This document shows positions 29,256-40,208 of a stretch of 64,000 nucleotides of DNA, piece by piece. Each line of letters opens with the position of its first letter. Position 1 is the stretch's first letter. The position numbers and the translations under genes were made by a program. The DNA is from Nitzschia sp. DOCU1 (lineage: Eukaryota > Bacillariophyta > Bacillariophyceae > Bacillariales > Bacillariaceae): NCBI GenBank assembly GCA_951394045.1, contig OX595986.1, positions 806,001 to 870,000 of the forward strand. Direction: 5' to 3'. The notes beneath the pieces were generated by a model. The model did not search any database. It was not told where the DNA came from and saw only the letters and a list, made by a program, of their open reading frames with translations.

Positions 29256-30962
29256 ATGACCCAAGGTTACGGCAGCATCCCAGGCCCCGCCCATGAGGGT
29301 GACCATGGTGGCGTTAGAAGCACCGATTCTAACAAGCGTCCTCAGCGCCTGAAGATCATCCTGTCTTCGTTTGTGGCGCTAGCTGTTCTTGGTTATGGGG
29401 GTTACGTTGCATTCAATGGTTCACCTGATATGGCCATAACATTTCAACGTTCTAGCAATGACGTTCGGCTGATTCAATCCAAACGGGAGTATTTGTTAGA
29501 TAATGACCTGGACAGCACACCAATGTGGCACGAGCAGTATATGGATCACATCGGGGAAGACACGGAACGTTGGGGTCCCAAGCTTAAGACCTTCAATCAA
29601 CGCTTCCTGAAAAAGTCTGTGCATTTCAAGGGACCAGGGCATCCCATTCTTGTTATTATGGGAGGGGAGGGCTCCCTGGATCCACCAATGCTCTATCAAT
29701 TTGTCCACGATGGATTGGCCGAAGAGTTTGGTGCGTTTGTATTGTCTCCAGAACACCGATTTTACGGACAGTCCCGGCCTATCGAAAACCCTTCCGTCAA
29801 GGATTTAGTCAAGTACTTGACACCCGACCAAGCTCTGGCCGATGCCGTAAACATGATCCAAACGGTTCGGGACGAACTTGGATGCAGCACGGACCCTACT
29901 TCAAAGAAGTACTGCCCTGTTATCACCTTTGGCGGATCCTACCCTGGATTCCTATCAGCTATGTTGCGCTTCCGTTATGGTGACTACGTGGACATTGGCT
30001 ACGCTTCGAGCGCTCCTTTAGAACTCTACTCGCAGGTAGCCAACTCGAACATGTACTTTGAAAAAGTAACAGAGGTTGCCGATACTATTGCGTCGCCCGG
30101 ATGTGCGAATGCAGTCCGATCCACCTTGTTTGCTATTCAAGCGGATCTAATTGCAAACTACACTTCGGTCCGTGACGCTGCCAAAACAATGGGCTTTTGC
30201 CTGGACAAATTTCCTACTTATATGAAGGATGTTCCTGAGTTTGTCAGCGAGACTGTGATCTATCTTGTCCCGGCTGTCTTTGCTGATTTCAACATGGGGT
30301 TTTACCCACCAGGACCTTATACAGAATTGGCGCAAGGTTGCAAAATCTTTCAGGACGATTCCCTCCCTCCCATGAAACGCTATGCCAACTTCTTTCTCCT
30401 CCGGGCAGAAGTTGAGGGGTACTATAAGGGTGATGAAGAGCCCGATTGTTTTGACCTGAACTGGGAGATCCCTAATGGCCCGAACGCTCGAGTCCGAGGA
30501 TCGGACAACTCTGGAACCGGGGGTGGCTACGACGGTGAAATGTGGGAGTTCCAGTGCTGCAAGGATTTGATCATCCGTGCCGGATATTCCGAACAGAGCA
30601 TGTTCATCCCCAGACACTTTTCGTATGACTGGCACAAGGAACATTGTCACGAACGGTTTCCGGGGATCCACGTTGAGCCCTATCGAATGGCAGAGCAGTG
30701 GGAGTTCGACGATCTTAGCGGAGTTACGCGTCTGCTGTTTGTCAATGGCCTGAATGATGGGTGGTCCACCAGCAGTATCCTGAAGACGGAGAATCCACAT
30801 ATCGAGATCATCAACTTGCCTAACGGAGCCCACCACAGCGAGTTGCGTCGACATTACCCGGATCCTGCAGATACTGATGATGTCAAGGATGGGCATGAGA
30901 CTGTCAAGCGCATTCTTGGAACTTGGCTCCACGAAATTTATTCCAAGCAAGACCATAAGTAA
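29256..30962 (+). CDS. Serine peptidase S28 (Pro-X carboxypeptidase/DPP7 family), type II membrane
   Basis: A 568-residue, intronless protein. An N-terminal cytosolic tail of about 32 residues (M-T-Q-G-Y-G-S-I-P) precedes a single membrane anchor (I-I-L-S-S-F-V-A-L-A-V-L-G-Y, about 34-54), then the luminal catalytic domain. The alpha/beta-hydrolase landmarks of S28 are present: I-L-V-I-M-G-G-E-G oxyanion region, L-S-P-E-H-R-F-Y-G-Q-S, nucleophile G-G-S-Y-P-G, catalytic Asp in N-G-L-N-D-G-W-S, and His in N-G-A-H-H-S-E-L. It should cleave after proline near chain ends, probably in an acidic compartment. Tail Y-G-S-I fits a YxxPhi sorting signal. A tandem paralogue lies at 31871-33556. Confidence 0.93.
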   Translation: MTQGYGSIPGPAHEGDHGGVRSTDSNKRPQRLKIILSSFVALAVLGYGGYVAFNGSPDMAITFQRSSNDVRLIQSKREYLLDNDLDSTPMWHEQYMDHIGEDTERWGPKLKTFNQRFLKKSVHFKGPGHPILVIMGGEGSLDPPMLYQFVHDGLAEEFGAFVLSPEHRFYGQSRPIENPSVKDLVKYLTPDQALADAVNMIQTVRDELGCSTDPTSKKYCPVITFGGSYPGFLSAMLRFRYGDYVDIGYASSAPLELYSQVANSNMYFEKVTEVADTIASPGCANAVRSTLFAIQADLIANYTSVRDAAKTMGFCLDKFPTYMKDVPEFVSETVIYLVPAVFADFNMGFYPPGPYTELAQGCKIFQDDSLPPMKRYANFFLLRAEVEGYYKGDEEPDCFDLNWEIPNGPNARVRGSDNSGTGGGYDGEMWEFQCCKDLIIRAGYSEQSMFIPRHFSYDWHKEHCHERFPGIHVEPYRMAEQWEFDDLSGVTRLLFVNGLNDGWSTSSILKTENPHIEIINLPNGAHHSELRRHYPDPADTDDVKDGHETVKRILGTWLHEIYSKQDHK

Positions 30963-31870
30963 TGGTCAGCCACGTGGGAGAATGAGACACGAAAGATCAA
31001 CAGCTCGTACTAGGGAATAGTAGAGCAAGGTTTTGTATTACGGCTACTAGTGCACCGGTATTCTCAAAGGAGCAGCTAGAGCGTTGGCGTGGCGTGCGGA
31101 CTATCACTATATTATCCCATTAGGTAATGGAGCAACTATTTTGCAGGTTCTTAAACTCCAAGTAGCAACACAGAATTAGAAAGTGTGGTTTAGCTTTGAG
31201 TGCTGCCGTCTACAAAGTAGCAGGCGGGCGATAAGTGGTGTGACCTCTAGTATGTATCTGTAAACCCGTTCCAGAACAACCAAGTCGTATGTTACGTGTT
31301 ATTGATATCCCTCTTTCCGCTTCTTCTAGCTAGTACTGTAGACCCTTAGCAACTACAGGAGTAGCTAGAGGTAGCAACCGTGGCTAGTACTACAGTACTT
31401 ACTTAGTCCGGGAATCAATCATTTCGTGGATTGCGCCGATTCCTCCTTGCTACCGTAGCTTGTGATGCGGAAGAAGTTGTGAACGATTCACTTCTTCGCC
31501 ACCGTTGAATGTGCATTCCCGATCCGTGCATGAGTAGCATCATCCATTCTTTCATCCCGCACTTTTGCAGATTTTCCCTAGCAACGTGACAAAACCCATC
31601 ATCTGACTCATACGTTTTCGCATTTTGCTACTTATTTAGAAACTTTTACATATGCCTTATTCTTCGGAGTATCCGCTGCACTATGGGGCATGGGGTGCTC
31701 CCAGTGCGAGCACTCCTACTACTTTCGCAATTGCTTCATTCCCAAATTCAAGGCGAATGCAAATGCAATTGCCAAAATCCGCATCGCGCCTTTCCCGCCA
31801 GCGGCCGACGCGAGAATCGGCAATTTCGACGACCGTCATAATTTGACTGACTTGGAACATCAAAAGAAAC
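30963..31870. other. Intergenic between tandem S28 genes
   Basis: 908 bp with no supported gene. Contains many CTAG-rich short blocks (for example around 31325-31395) but no clear repeat unit. Small ORFs at 31652-31881 overlap the 5' leader of the next gene. Confidence 0.4.
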
Positions 31871-33556
31871 ATGCCATCTAATAACCAAGGTTACCAAAGC
31901 ATCCCTGCTACGGATGCCTCAAATGGCGACGCCCGCCATCAAATTGAGGATGTTAAACATCAACCAAATCGAGCCAAGATTTTCATCTCGTCCATTGTCG
32001 CTCTGGCATTGCTTGGTTACTTCGGTTCCAAGTTGTTTCTTAACAAGCAAGCCCACGGCTTCCGCCACTCGTCTAATGGAAATTTCCTGCTAGCAGGTGA
32101 AAACGAGGAGACTGCTCTTTTCTACGAGGATCAACTCATCGACCACTTCAACCTGGACAAGGATTACACTGGGGCTACTTACGCCCACCGATACTACAAG
32201 AAATCCCGTCATTGGAAGGGACCTGGCTATCCCATCTTCGTTATTATGGGAGGAGAAGACGAGCTGGACCTTCCGCTCCTTTACCCCTTTGTCCACGAAG
32301 GTTTGGCGAAGGAGTTCGGGGCATTTATTTTGTCCCCTGAACACCGATTCTACGGCCAGTCTCAACCCCTAGGAGAAGATGGTGAGGCGGAAAATCCTTC
32401 GCTTGACCAACTGACCAAGTTCTTGACTCCCGACCAAGCGTTGGCTGATGCTGTTCAACTCATTCAGTACATCCGCGATGAGATTGGCTGCAGCCATGAT
32501 CGAACTTCCAACGAATACTGCCCTGTGATTACGGTCGGAGGATCCTATCCTGGATTCTTGGCTGTCATGCTTCGTTTCCGTTTCCCCGACATTATTGACA
32601 TTGGGTACGGTTCCAGCGCGCCCCTCGAGTTGTACTCTCAAGAAGCTGATAAGGATGCTTACTTTGACAAGGTCACTGAAGTTGCGGACGTTGCCTCGCC
32701 CGGCTGCTCTGCTGCCGTCCGCGACACCGTCTTTGGGGTACGCGATGCGCTCCTGGCCAACTTCACCTCTGTCCTCGATGCGGCTGCCGCAACTGGCTTC
32801 TGTGCCGACTCTTTCCCAGAGTACATGCGAGACATTCCCGAGTTTATCAGCGAGACTGTGACTTACCTCGTACCTGCCGTCTTTGCCGACTTCAACATGG
32901 CATTCTACCCCCCTGGCCCAAAGACTGCATTGTCTAGAGCCTGCACGATCTTTCAAGACAAATCCAAAACTCCCATTGAGCGACTATCCAATTTCTTCGA
33001 CCTACGCGGGGAGGTTGAGTACGGATCTGACCACAAGCCTGAATGCTTCGATCTTGATTTGGAGCTTCCCAGCGGTCCCCATGCTCGCATTCGAGGCTCT
33101 GACAACTCTGGTACTGGAGGTGGTTTCACTGGAGAAATCTGGGAATTCCAGTGCTGCAAGGATCTCGTCATTGGCACTGGATACTCCGAGGAAAGCATGT
33201 TCATCCCCCGCCCTTTTTCTTACAAATGGCATGCAAAGCATTGCCACGAGCGCTTCCCTGGAGTCCCAGTCGACCCCTACCGAATGGTCAATCAATGGCA
33301 CTTCGATGACTTGAGCCACGCCTCTCGAATCCTATTTACCAACGGCCTGAACGATGGATGGTCGACCAGCAGCATCACCGAGACGGACAACCCGAACCTG
33401 GCAGTCATCAACTTCCCCAACGGTGCCCACCACAGCGAGCTATCTCAAACGTATCCCAATCCCAGGGACACCCCAGACATTGTGGCTGGATACACAAAGG
33501 CTACCAAAGTCTTGGGTGACTGGTTGAACGAGATTTACGCCGTTCAAAACCACTAA
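31871..33556 (+). CDS. Serine peptidase S28 paralogue, type II membrane
   Basis: A 561-residue, intronless protein, homologous over its full length to 29256-30962. Tail M-P-S-N-N-Q-G-Y-Q-S-I-P precedes the anchor F-I-S-S-I-V-A-L-A-L-L-G-Y-F-G. Catalytic motifs are G-G-S-Y-P-G, N-G-L-N-D-G-W-S and N-G-A-H-H-S-E-L. It differs mainly in the juxtamembrane segment and in an extra loop, G-E-D-G-E-A, after the Y-G-Q-S motif. Codon use is more G/C-ending than in the first copy, which may mean higher expression. Same inferred role in proline-specific peptide trimming. Confidence 0.93.
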   Translation: MPSNNQGYQSIPATDASNGDARHQIEDVKHQPNRAKIFISSIVALALLGYFGSKLFLNKQAHGFRHSSNGNFLLAGENEETALFYEDQLIDHFNLDKDYTGATYAHRYYKKSRHWKGPGYPIFVIMGGEDELDLPLLYPFVHEGLAKEFGAFILSPEHRFYGQSQPLGEDGEAENPSLDQLTKFLTPDQALADAVQLIQYIRDEIGCSHDRTSNEYCPVITVGGSYPGFLAVMLRFRFPDIIDIGYGSSAPLELYSQEADKDAYFDKVTEVADVASPGCSAAVRDTVFGVRDALLANFTSVLDAAAATGFCADSFPEYMRDIPEFISETVTYLVPAVFADFNMAFYPPGPKTALSRACTIFQDKSKTPIERLSNFFDLRGEVEYGSDHKPECFDLDLELPSGPHARIRGSDNSGTGGGFTGEIWEFQCCKDLVIGTGYSEESMFIPRPFSYKWHAKHCHERFPGVPVDPYRMVNQWHFDDLSHASRILFTNGLNDGWSTSSITETDNPNLAVINFPNGAHHSELSQTYPNPRDTPDIVAGYTKATKVLGDWLNEIYAVQNH

Positions 33557-33716
33557 CGAGTGTTCCTACTTAATACCTACAATAGACCGTAATTAGCAGC
33601 AGAGCGTCGATATTCTAGCTAATAGCATAGTAGCAGCACACCAAACATCTTAAAAAAGCGCTCAAACGGGATTCGGCAGGCGCATGGCGCTCCGACACTT
33701 TCCGGAAGCGAGATAA

Positions 33717-35900
33717 CTACTGTACAATATTGCGAAAAGGACCGAGTTCCTGGTATCGTAGTTGCTCTTGGCGCATTTGACGTTGTCGTTCCTTCCTCAT
33801 TTCTCTCAATCGTCCTGCCAGGTCGACTGGCTTTACTGTCAACACAACCTCGCGCTGACCGCGCAACACTTTGATTGGCATGTCTTTTCCCACTGGAGCC
33901 AGGTCAATCAAGCGCCTTGCATCTTCCGCTGATTTCACTTTTTGCTCTCCAATCGACAAAATGATATCATTTTCTTTTAGCCCACCATTTTCAGCAGGGG
34001 TCCTTGGGAATACCTTATGGACTATGGCGCCGTAGACCTCGGGGATTGGAGGGGATCCATCTCGAGCAGCGTCTGCATTGTTTTGCTTTGCCCAATCGGG
34101 TGTGCACGTTGCAAGGCCTAGTCCGAGATAGCCATGGTGAATTTCACGGCCTTCGGCAAGATCAGTCATGATATCACGGACTCTGTTGATAGGAATGGCA
34201 AAGCTCGTTCCTTCCATGTGTGCACGAATCGCTGCATTGATTCCTATCACTTGGCCACTTTCCACGTCGATCAAAGGGCCCCCACTATTACCGGGATTAA
34301 TGGCTGCATCTGTCTGGATGTAGTCCACTTTCTTGTGAGGAATTCCAACCATTGTCGATGAGCGTTCCAAGCCTGAAACGATCCCCATAGTCACAGTGTT
34401 GTCCAGGCCGCCAGGTGACCCTACGGCAATGACAATCTTGCCAACACTTAGCTTGTCACTGTCGCCGAGATTCGCTACCGGTAGATTTGCAACGTCTCCA
34501 CCAATAATCTTCAGCACGGCAATATCTACTATTTCGTCTGAGCCCATGACCTGACAGCTGAAGACACGGCCATCTGTCAGCGTGACTGTGACCTTCGTAG
34601 CATCTTCGACAACATGTGCATTGGTAAGAATGAACCCCTTATCAGAGAATATCAAGCCTGAGCCTTGGCCTTGCTGTATGTATCCCGGGGGTTGAGGCGA
34701 GTCGCTCTGATCTCGCAGGTGCGTCTCTGTATCTACTCGAACGACGGAAGGCCCGACCTCTTTCACCACATCGGTGACAAAACCGAGTGCAACTTTTGTC
34801 TTTTCGTTGAGAGGCATCAGTTTGATTGCTTTTGACGGCGGTGATTCAAGTGTCTCCTTCAACGCCTCCTCAATCGCCTCCTGGCTCTCGACACTAGATT
34901 CTATCGGCTCCCGTTCACGCACGTCAGACTGGGGGGATTCGTGATCAAGCCTAGAAACTGTCGCAGGGGGAGAGAAGCGAGCTTCAATCTCATCTGTCAC
35001 AAGAGGAGAAAACACAAGTATTGCCAACAATATCGTGACGGTTCGAATAGCTCTGACTAGCAAGGAAGCTTTCGGCTTCTTGCCGCCGTCACTTGGAGTA
35101 TCAGAGGATCTGCTTGAGTCTGGAAACTTGACAACAAGCTCAGATGTCCTTCGTTCGGCAATGGAGTCATCTTTTGGTTCGAGTGGCGCTGGCTGTCGAC
35201 TTCTTGAAAGGAAGCGAAAGAGCCAGAACTTCTTCTTCGGAGCACTTCTGTTGGCTTGCTCGATTTTCAGGCGACCTTGGATCTCGCCTACACCTGCATT
35301 ATCGACCTGCCTACTAGTCCCCTCACCATCAGCTGAGAAATATGGCTCGGACCCTCGAGTCAATGGATCCGGTAATTCAAGTGGAATATCATCGGCAGGT
35401 ACCGTCTCTTCGTCTTCGTCATCCTTTACCAAACTTTCACCAGTAACAGGATCTTCACTGCCGTGGAGGGTGGTATCATCTGACAAATCCTCATCTTCAC
35501 CCAACACTAGTTGCTGTTCTTCGGACCTCAGATCGGGATCTTCCTCATCGCCGGGTCCAGCGTCTGGCAAGGAAAAATCATCGCCATCCGAATCCGTATC
35601 TCGCGCGTCGGCATCATCATTTGCGGTCTCGTCCCCGCCCTTGGCTTTCCGAAATATTCTTCCAAAGAAACGTTTCCGCCGACTGCTGCCGCCATTGTCC
35701 TCTGGTGATGATTTGTCTCCAGAAGCTAACAGACTCATCGAGCTATGTCTATTCTCGAGCGGCTTGAAATTTCTCGACCGCCGCCCACTGGCCAACAACG
35801 GACACAGTGATGTTGCCACCCGAGATGTTTCGGTCGAGAATCCTAATGCTTCTGGTGGCAAGCATACACAGCAGCAAATGAGGGACCACGAAGTTTTCAT
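33717..35900 (-). CDS. HtrA/Deg-type serine protease with PDZ domain, plastid-type leader
   Basis: A 727-residue protein from ATG 35900; the frame extends upstream, but this start exposes a signal-like leader (M-K-T-S-W-S-L-I-C-C-C-V-C-L). Residues of about 75-260 are acidic and low-complexity. A membrane segment lies near 280-305 (V-R-A-I-R-T-V-T-I-L-L-A-I-L-V-F). The S1C protease domain contains T-N-A-H-V-V-E-D (His about 427), D-I-A-V-L-K (Asp about 457) and N-P-G-N-S-G-G-P-L (Ser about 537). One PDZ domain (about 600-680) includes V-F-P-R-T-P-A-E-N-G-G-L and N-D-I-I-L-S-I-G. The triad is complete. It probably degrades damaged membrane or luminal proteins; plastid location is inferred from the leader (A-L-G-F|S). 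Confidence 0.88.
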   Translation of the reverse strand: MKTSWSLICCCVCLPPEALGFSTETSRVATSLCPLLASGRRSRNFKPLENRHSSMSLLASGDKSSPEDNGGSSRRKRFFGRIFRKAKGGDETANDDADARDTDSDGDDFSLPDAGPGDEEDPDLRSEEQQLVLGEDEDLSDDTTLHGSEDPVTGESLVKDDEDEETVPADDIPLELPDPLTRGSEPYFSADGEGTSRQVDNAGVGEIQGRLKIEQANRSAPKKKFWLFRFLSRSRQPAPLEPKDDSIAERRTSELVVKFPDSSRSSDTPSDGGKKPKASLLVRAIRTVTILLAILVFSPLVTDEIEARFSPPATVSRLDHESPQSDVREREPIESSVESQEAIEEALKETLESPPSKAIKLMPLNEKTKVALGFVTDVVKEVGPSVVRVDTETHLRDQSDSPQPPGYIQQGQGSGLIFSDKGFILTNAHVVEDATKVTVTLTDGRVFSCQVMGSDEIVDIAVLKIIGGDVANLPVANLGDSDKLSVGKIVIAVGSPGGLDNTVTMGIVSGLERSSTMVGIPHKKVDYIQTDAAINPGNSGGPLIDVESGQVIGINAAIRAHMEGTSFAIPINRVRDIMTDLAEGREIHHGYLGLGLATCTPDWAKQNNADAARDGSPPIPEVYGAIVHKVFPRTPAENGGLKENDIILSIGEQKVKSAEDARRLIDLAPVGKDMPIKVLRGQREVVLTVKPVDLAGRLREMRKERQRQMRQEQLRYQELGPFRNIVQ

Positions 35901-37759
35901 TGGATGGATGTTGTTACCCCAGCAATAGTCCCAACTCGATTCATGAACAACCTCTCCGCATACCCGTACTGTCTTTATTCCTGGCCGATCCGCCACAACA
36001 CCTGTTGCAGTTGTCAATAAAATCTTCGGCTCTTCCCATCACCATCCATCGCAGACATCTCATCGGGACGGAAGTGTTGACGTGCGCTTTGAGAAAGATA
36101 GGCAGCGGGGGGAGAGGAGGGGTCATTGCCAATCGGGGGACTCTTCCAGATCCCCGTATCTGGCCTGGAACGGAGACAGAGAGAAGATGTCCGTTCGCTG
36201 CGTCTGTTTTCGCTCGTCCTCCCTTGGGAATGCAGCGAAGACCTTCGCGGAGAAGAAATTGAACTTGACGTCCAATCGCATTCAAGGAAGAGAGTTTGTT
36301 TGAAGTTTCGTTGAACCTTGTTCCTTCTTGGCGTGTCAGCCGTAGAGGAGTCCACACGTGTACATATTGCACTGGGGAAAGTCGAACCGTCAGCCCTGCA
36401 ACACGTCACGAAAATTTACGCGTTGCGCTATGAAGACATGTCTTTCGGCCAGCAGGCCGATGGTGTCACAATAATCGGGTTTGGACGCATGCCGCAACGC
36501 TCTTTGAGTATTACCACACACCGGTTTTAGTCGCTATGATCAATCGGGGCGTACCGGTATTCCACCTTGGATCGACAGATAAGAAGGCCGCCATCAGTTC
36601 TACGTCGAAAAGGAAGATGGCTCTTCGCTGCAATAATTAGGGAAATTGTTATGGCTTATGTGGATCCCGTTAGACCACATGACTGAATGTGCGTGTTCGT
36701 GATGTCACAGCATCTGATAAATGGCAACACTTCCCGACTCGAGTTCGGCATTAACGGGTACTTGGCAGCAGTGCAAAAAAAGCTGCTGGCAATTGGAGTC
36801 ATCGATTAATTTAACTATGAGATTGATTGCAGCGTCCGTGATGTCAGGCAACATGTTAAATGTTAGATGACCGAGGTTTCGCCAGTTTGGGAGAATCTTT
36901 TTCAGTTTAGAGCTGTGCGGGGCGCTTTATTGCAACTTACGTGGAACCGTGTACTGACGCTACGTGGAGATTCTTGTTCTGTAGAAATCTACGAAAACCT
37001 GGTATGGTACGTGTTTTGCCTTCCTTGGGGTCCATCAATACTCTACATTCCACCATAAAAGCAGCAAACAAGCACATCAACGCATTGACCAAGACAAGGA
37101 ATCGACGGCCAAGGAGCCGTTTATTCCATGCACCCCTCTTCACCCATCCATCTTCATTTCACACTTGCTAGCCCACCCATCATTCTGTCGAAGTTGCTTT
37201 GACAAACTCCCTCGTTTCGACATTTTCACATCATGTAAGTTTCGGAATCGTTTCCACGCGCTACGTACATTTCTGCCGTGCGCGCACGTAGAAAATTTCA
37301 ATTAGCCAAGTGCCGATGTTTTTGATTACCATATCTTCCAGATTCCTTGACGGAAAGGAAGTTGACCGATATGACGATACCACCTTCAATGCACCTCGAT
37401 CAGCTGCTCAGGCCAGCGCTTGTCCGTGGGGCCACGGCTGGACATGGCTGAAATGACCGATTTTCATTGAAAAGGCAACAAGCCCCGCGTTTCTCACCAT
37501 GGGAACAGCTACCAAGATACCGGTGTCCTGTTGTTTTAGCTATTACGAGCGTCTGTGCTCGGTAGATCCCGGTAGCTGTCATCTCGGTTTCATCAATGAC
37601 TTCCCCTAGTGTTATGCTATTGTTTCCTGGCTAAAGAGTTCCCCTTTCGTTATTGTCTGTCACTGGTGTGTTCGCGTTGTCTGGCATACCAACTCACGCT
37701 CATAATTCTTCAACATTCCTGTCATCCTGCAGATCATTATAACCCAATCTAATTTCACC
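35901..37759. other. Intergenic, about 1.9 kb, upstream of bZIP gene
   Basis: No supported gene. A good donor (ATGTAAGT at 37233-37240) and an acceptor (TCTTCCAG at 37335-37342) suggest a 5' UTR intron for the bZIP gene. Between this and the bZIP start are several short ATG-stop ORFs that could act as uORFs. The leader would be long (over 500 nt). Confidence 0.4.
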
Positions 37760-39800
37760 ATGACTACTTCTGCTGATTGGCCACATGGAGTAGATCCCAT
37801 GCCTTCCATGGAACCATCCTCCGATTTGTTTGGAGATATTCTCGGTGACGAACTCATCGATATCTACAACGCCGCCGTCGTCGGAGGAAGCGATGACGAC
37901 ACCATCAACGGTACGTGTTATGAGGTGAAATATGAACCTCTTTCTTTCTACTGTTCTAATGAAAAATTGTGCAGAAATTCCAACCCTTCTCGCGCCAACG
38001 CCTGAAGGTATGAAGAAAGAATCGTTGCTGCAACACCCCGGGGCTCCGGAGTCTGCCAACGAACACGAAAGCGCAGCCGATGACGGCCTAGGAGCTTTCA
38101 GGCCTTCCACTTCTTTCAACGACTTGTCTACTTTGCTTTCCCCGACAGCGGGCACGGTTGGAAGTGAGAAGTCGCACAAGCCGGCCCCAGTTGTTTCATC
38201 GAGTGCAATTAAGAATGAAGCAACGAAGAAACGATCAAGCAGCTCTTCCGAGGCGCCGGCAGCAAAACGTCGCGCAACCGGCGGTCGTAAAACTGCAGGA
38301 GGGAGCCCCAAGAAAGGAGGCAAAGCGGGATCTGGTAGCAAGGCATCGAAAGGTTTGTCTGGAAAACACAGTAACAGTACTCCAAATCCACTAACTGCCG
38401 GTGGACAGCTAGCAGTTGCCGTCCCCGGTGGAACCAAAACTGTCAAACCAATCGTGAAGCCTGCAGTCGTGCCATCTAATGGTTCTGCCGTGGTTACCCC
38501 CCGTGTCCCCATTAAGGTGGAAGTTCCGTCCGAGTCGGTAGCTCCTGCCCCGACTGAGGCTGACTTCAAATCCGTTGCACAGGCTGCTGTCAGCAACCTG
38601 ATCATGAACGTTGGAGCCAAACCTGAACCTCTGAAGAAGCCCACCGATGCCAGTATTGATGAATCGTCTGAAAAGATCGATACATCTACCGAACACATCA
38701 AAGCACTCACCGGAAGTAATTGGGTTGCTGTTTGTTCCGGTGACGACGGTTCTGAAACCACATCGGCCGCGGATAAAATGAATAACCGTGCCAGGCGCCA
38801 GAATCTAACCCCAGATGAAAGGGCCAGACAGAATCGCGATAGGAACCGAGAGCACGCAAGGAATACTCGATTACGAAAGAAGGCTTATGTTGAGGAGCTG
38901 AAGCGTACTCTTACCGCTCTTGTGGCACAGAGGGATGCCACCGAGTTGGAGAAGCGCCATTCAGCCCAGCGTGAGTTGGAACAGAGAGAAGTCCGTTTCC
39001 GCGTCGTCGAGGAATTCCTCAAGCTTCGAGGAAGAAACGAACTCAACTCTGCTCGATGGGCAGCCATCCTTGAAGATAACTTTACCATGACCCTTCCAAT
39101 TACGGACTATCGAGAGATGGTTTCCAACAATAGGGGACAGTTCGAGCAAAAGCTCTCAGGAGTTTCTCAAGCTATGGCTGATTCAAATATGCTTGCCGGT
39201 TTCCTTCAGGGACTTGGCAGTGAAGGGGCTGGGGCTGAGGTTATTACTTTCGTCTACGGGTGTGATCGCAAGAACTTCTTCATGGACAACTGTACCGCCG
39301 TGTTGAATTGGACTGCTTCCACCCACGGCGCTGTGCAGCAGGTACGTTTCTTGGACTTGCCGACTGAATTAGAATGAAACCTGATGCGTTTTCTGACCTT
39401 TATTTGTTTCTCTCAGGGTGCCAATGCTGAACTGACATTGAAGGGGAACTTGTCCGCAAAGTTTAGCCCGGCGTCGAACAAACTTATCTCCCTGATGCTT
39501 AATTTCGATACTGGAATGGTTGGGTCTCAGATGAACCATATCCTCAAGTACCCACGATTGGGGCTCGAAGACGTTGACGATGCAGATGCCGCGCAAGTTG
39601 CCGCTAGCGAAGCCGACGCTATCCTCGACTCTCTCCAGATGCCACACATTGCTACGACCACTGTTCCCAGCAATGTCACTGTGGTTCCCGCCGATGCTAC
39701 GGACGGCGAAAAGTCTGTTTCATCCGATGATAGCCACGGTGAGGCGGAAGACGACAAGGTTTTGACCACGAGACGCGGTTTGAGAGTCCGAAAGGATTAA
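37760..39800 (+). CDS. bZIP transcription factor, diatom type
   Basis: Three exons: 37760-37910, 37975-39341, 39417-39800 (introns 64 and 75 bp, GT-AG), giving 633 residues. The N-terminal acidic region (D-L-F-G-D-I-L-G-D-E-L) looks like an activation domain, followed by a Lys/Gly/Ala-rich linker with probable NLS (K-K-R-S, A-A-K-R-R-A). The bZIP (about 345-400) reads Q-N-R-D-R-N-R-E-H-A-R-N-T-R-L-R-K-K-A-Y-V followed by a leucine/valine heptad helix (L-K-R-T-L-T-A-L-V). A conserved C-terminal domain of about 200 residues follows (R-W-A-A-I-L-E-D-N-F...V-L-N-W-T...L-T-L-K-G-N-L-S-A-K-F), probably an alpha/beta sensor or dimerisation module. A nuclear regulator; target genes unknown. Confidence 0.88.
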
Positions 39801-40208
39801 ACATTGTCATCATCCGACGTCGAAGGTCCATTCATCGCTCCCGAGCGATATTCCTTCGGCATGGCTAGTAGGCTGACCAATTGGTCTTACCTCTGGTTCG
39901 ACTATGCACGATTTCCTTTCCTCTATTCGTTTACCGGGACAGGCCACGGCGCGGTTAATCCCACTTTATTTTTCAAGCAAGGTGAATTCTCTCTTTGCTC
40001 GCTATAAGATACACAAAAAACACCACAAAAATAAATTCATGCTATGTTTTTTTAAAGTAACCGACGACTAAATCTTTAGCTATGTAGCCTACTTCGCAGT
40101 CTATTCCAAGCCAAACGATTTACTTCGTCGCCGTCATAATGCGAGGAGCATTAACCCGAACTCAAAAAACCGAAGTTTCTCTCGAGCTGTCGCCTCCCAT
40201 AGCATCTA
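39801..40208. other. Intergenic between convergent genes
   Basis: 408 bp, 3' ends of the bZIP and PP1-inhibitor genes. AT-rich segment at 40005-40060. Nothing else recognised. Confidence 0.4.

Noticed and set aside
30147..30956. 269-codon leftward ORF inside the first S28 gene
   Set aside because: Exact antisense of conserved peptidase exon; long only because of codon bias.
37700..38761. 353-codon leftward ORF opposite the bZIP gene
   Set aside because: Antisense shadow of a Ser/Ala/Pro-rich coding exon; no start context, domain or signal, and the sense strand carries a clear bZIP.
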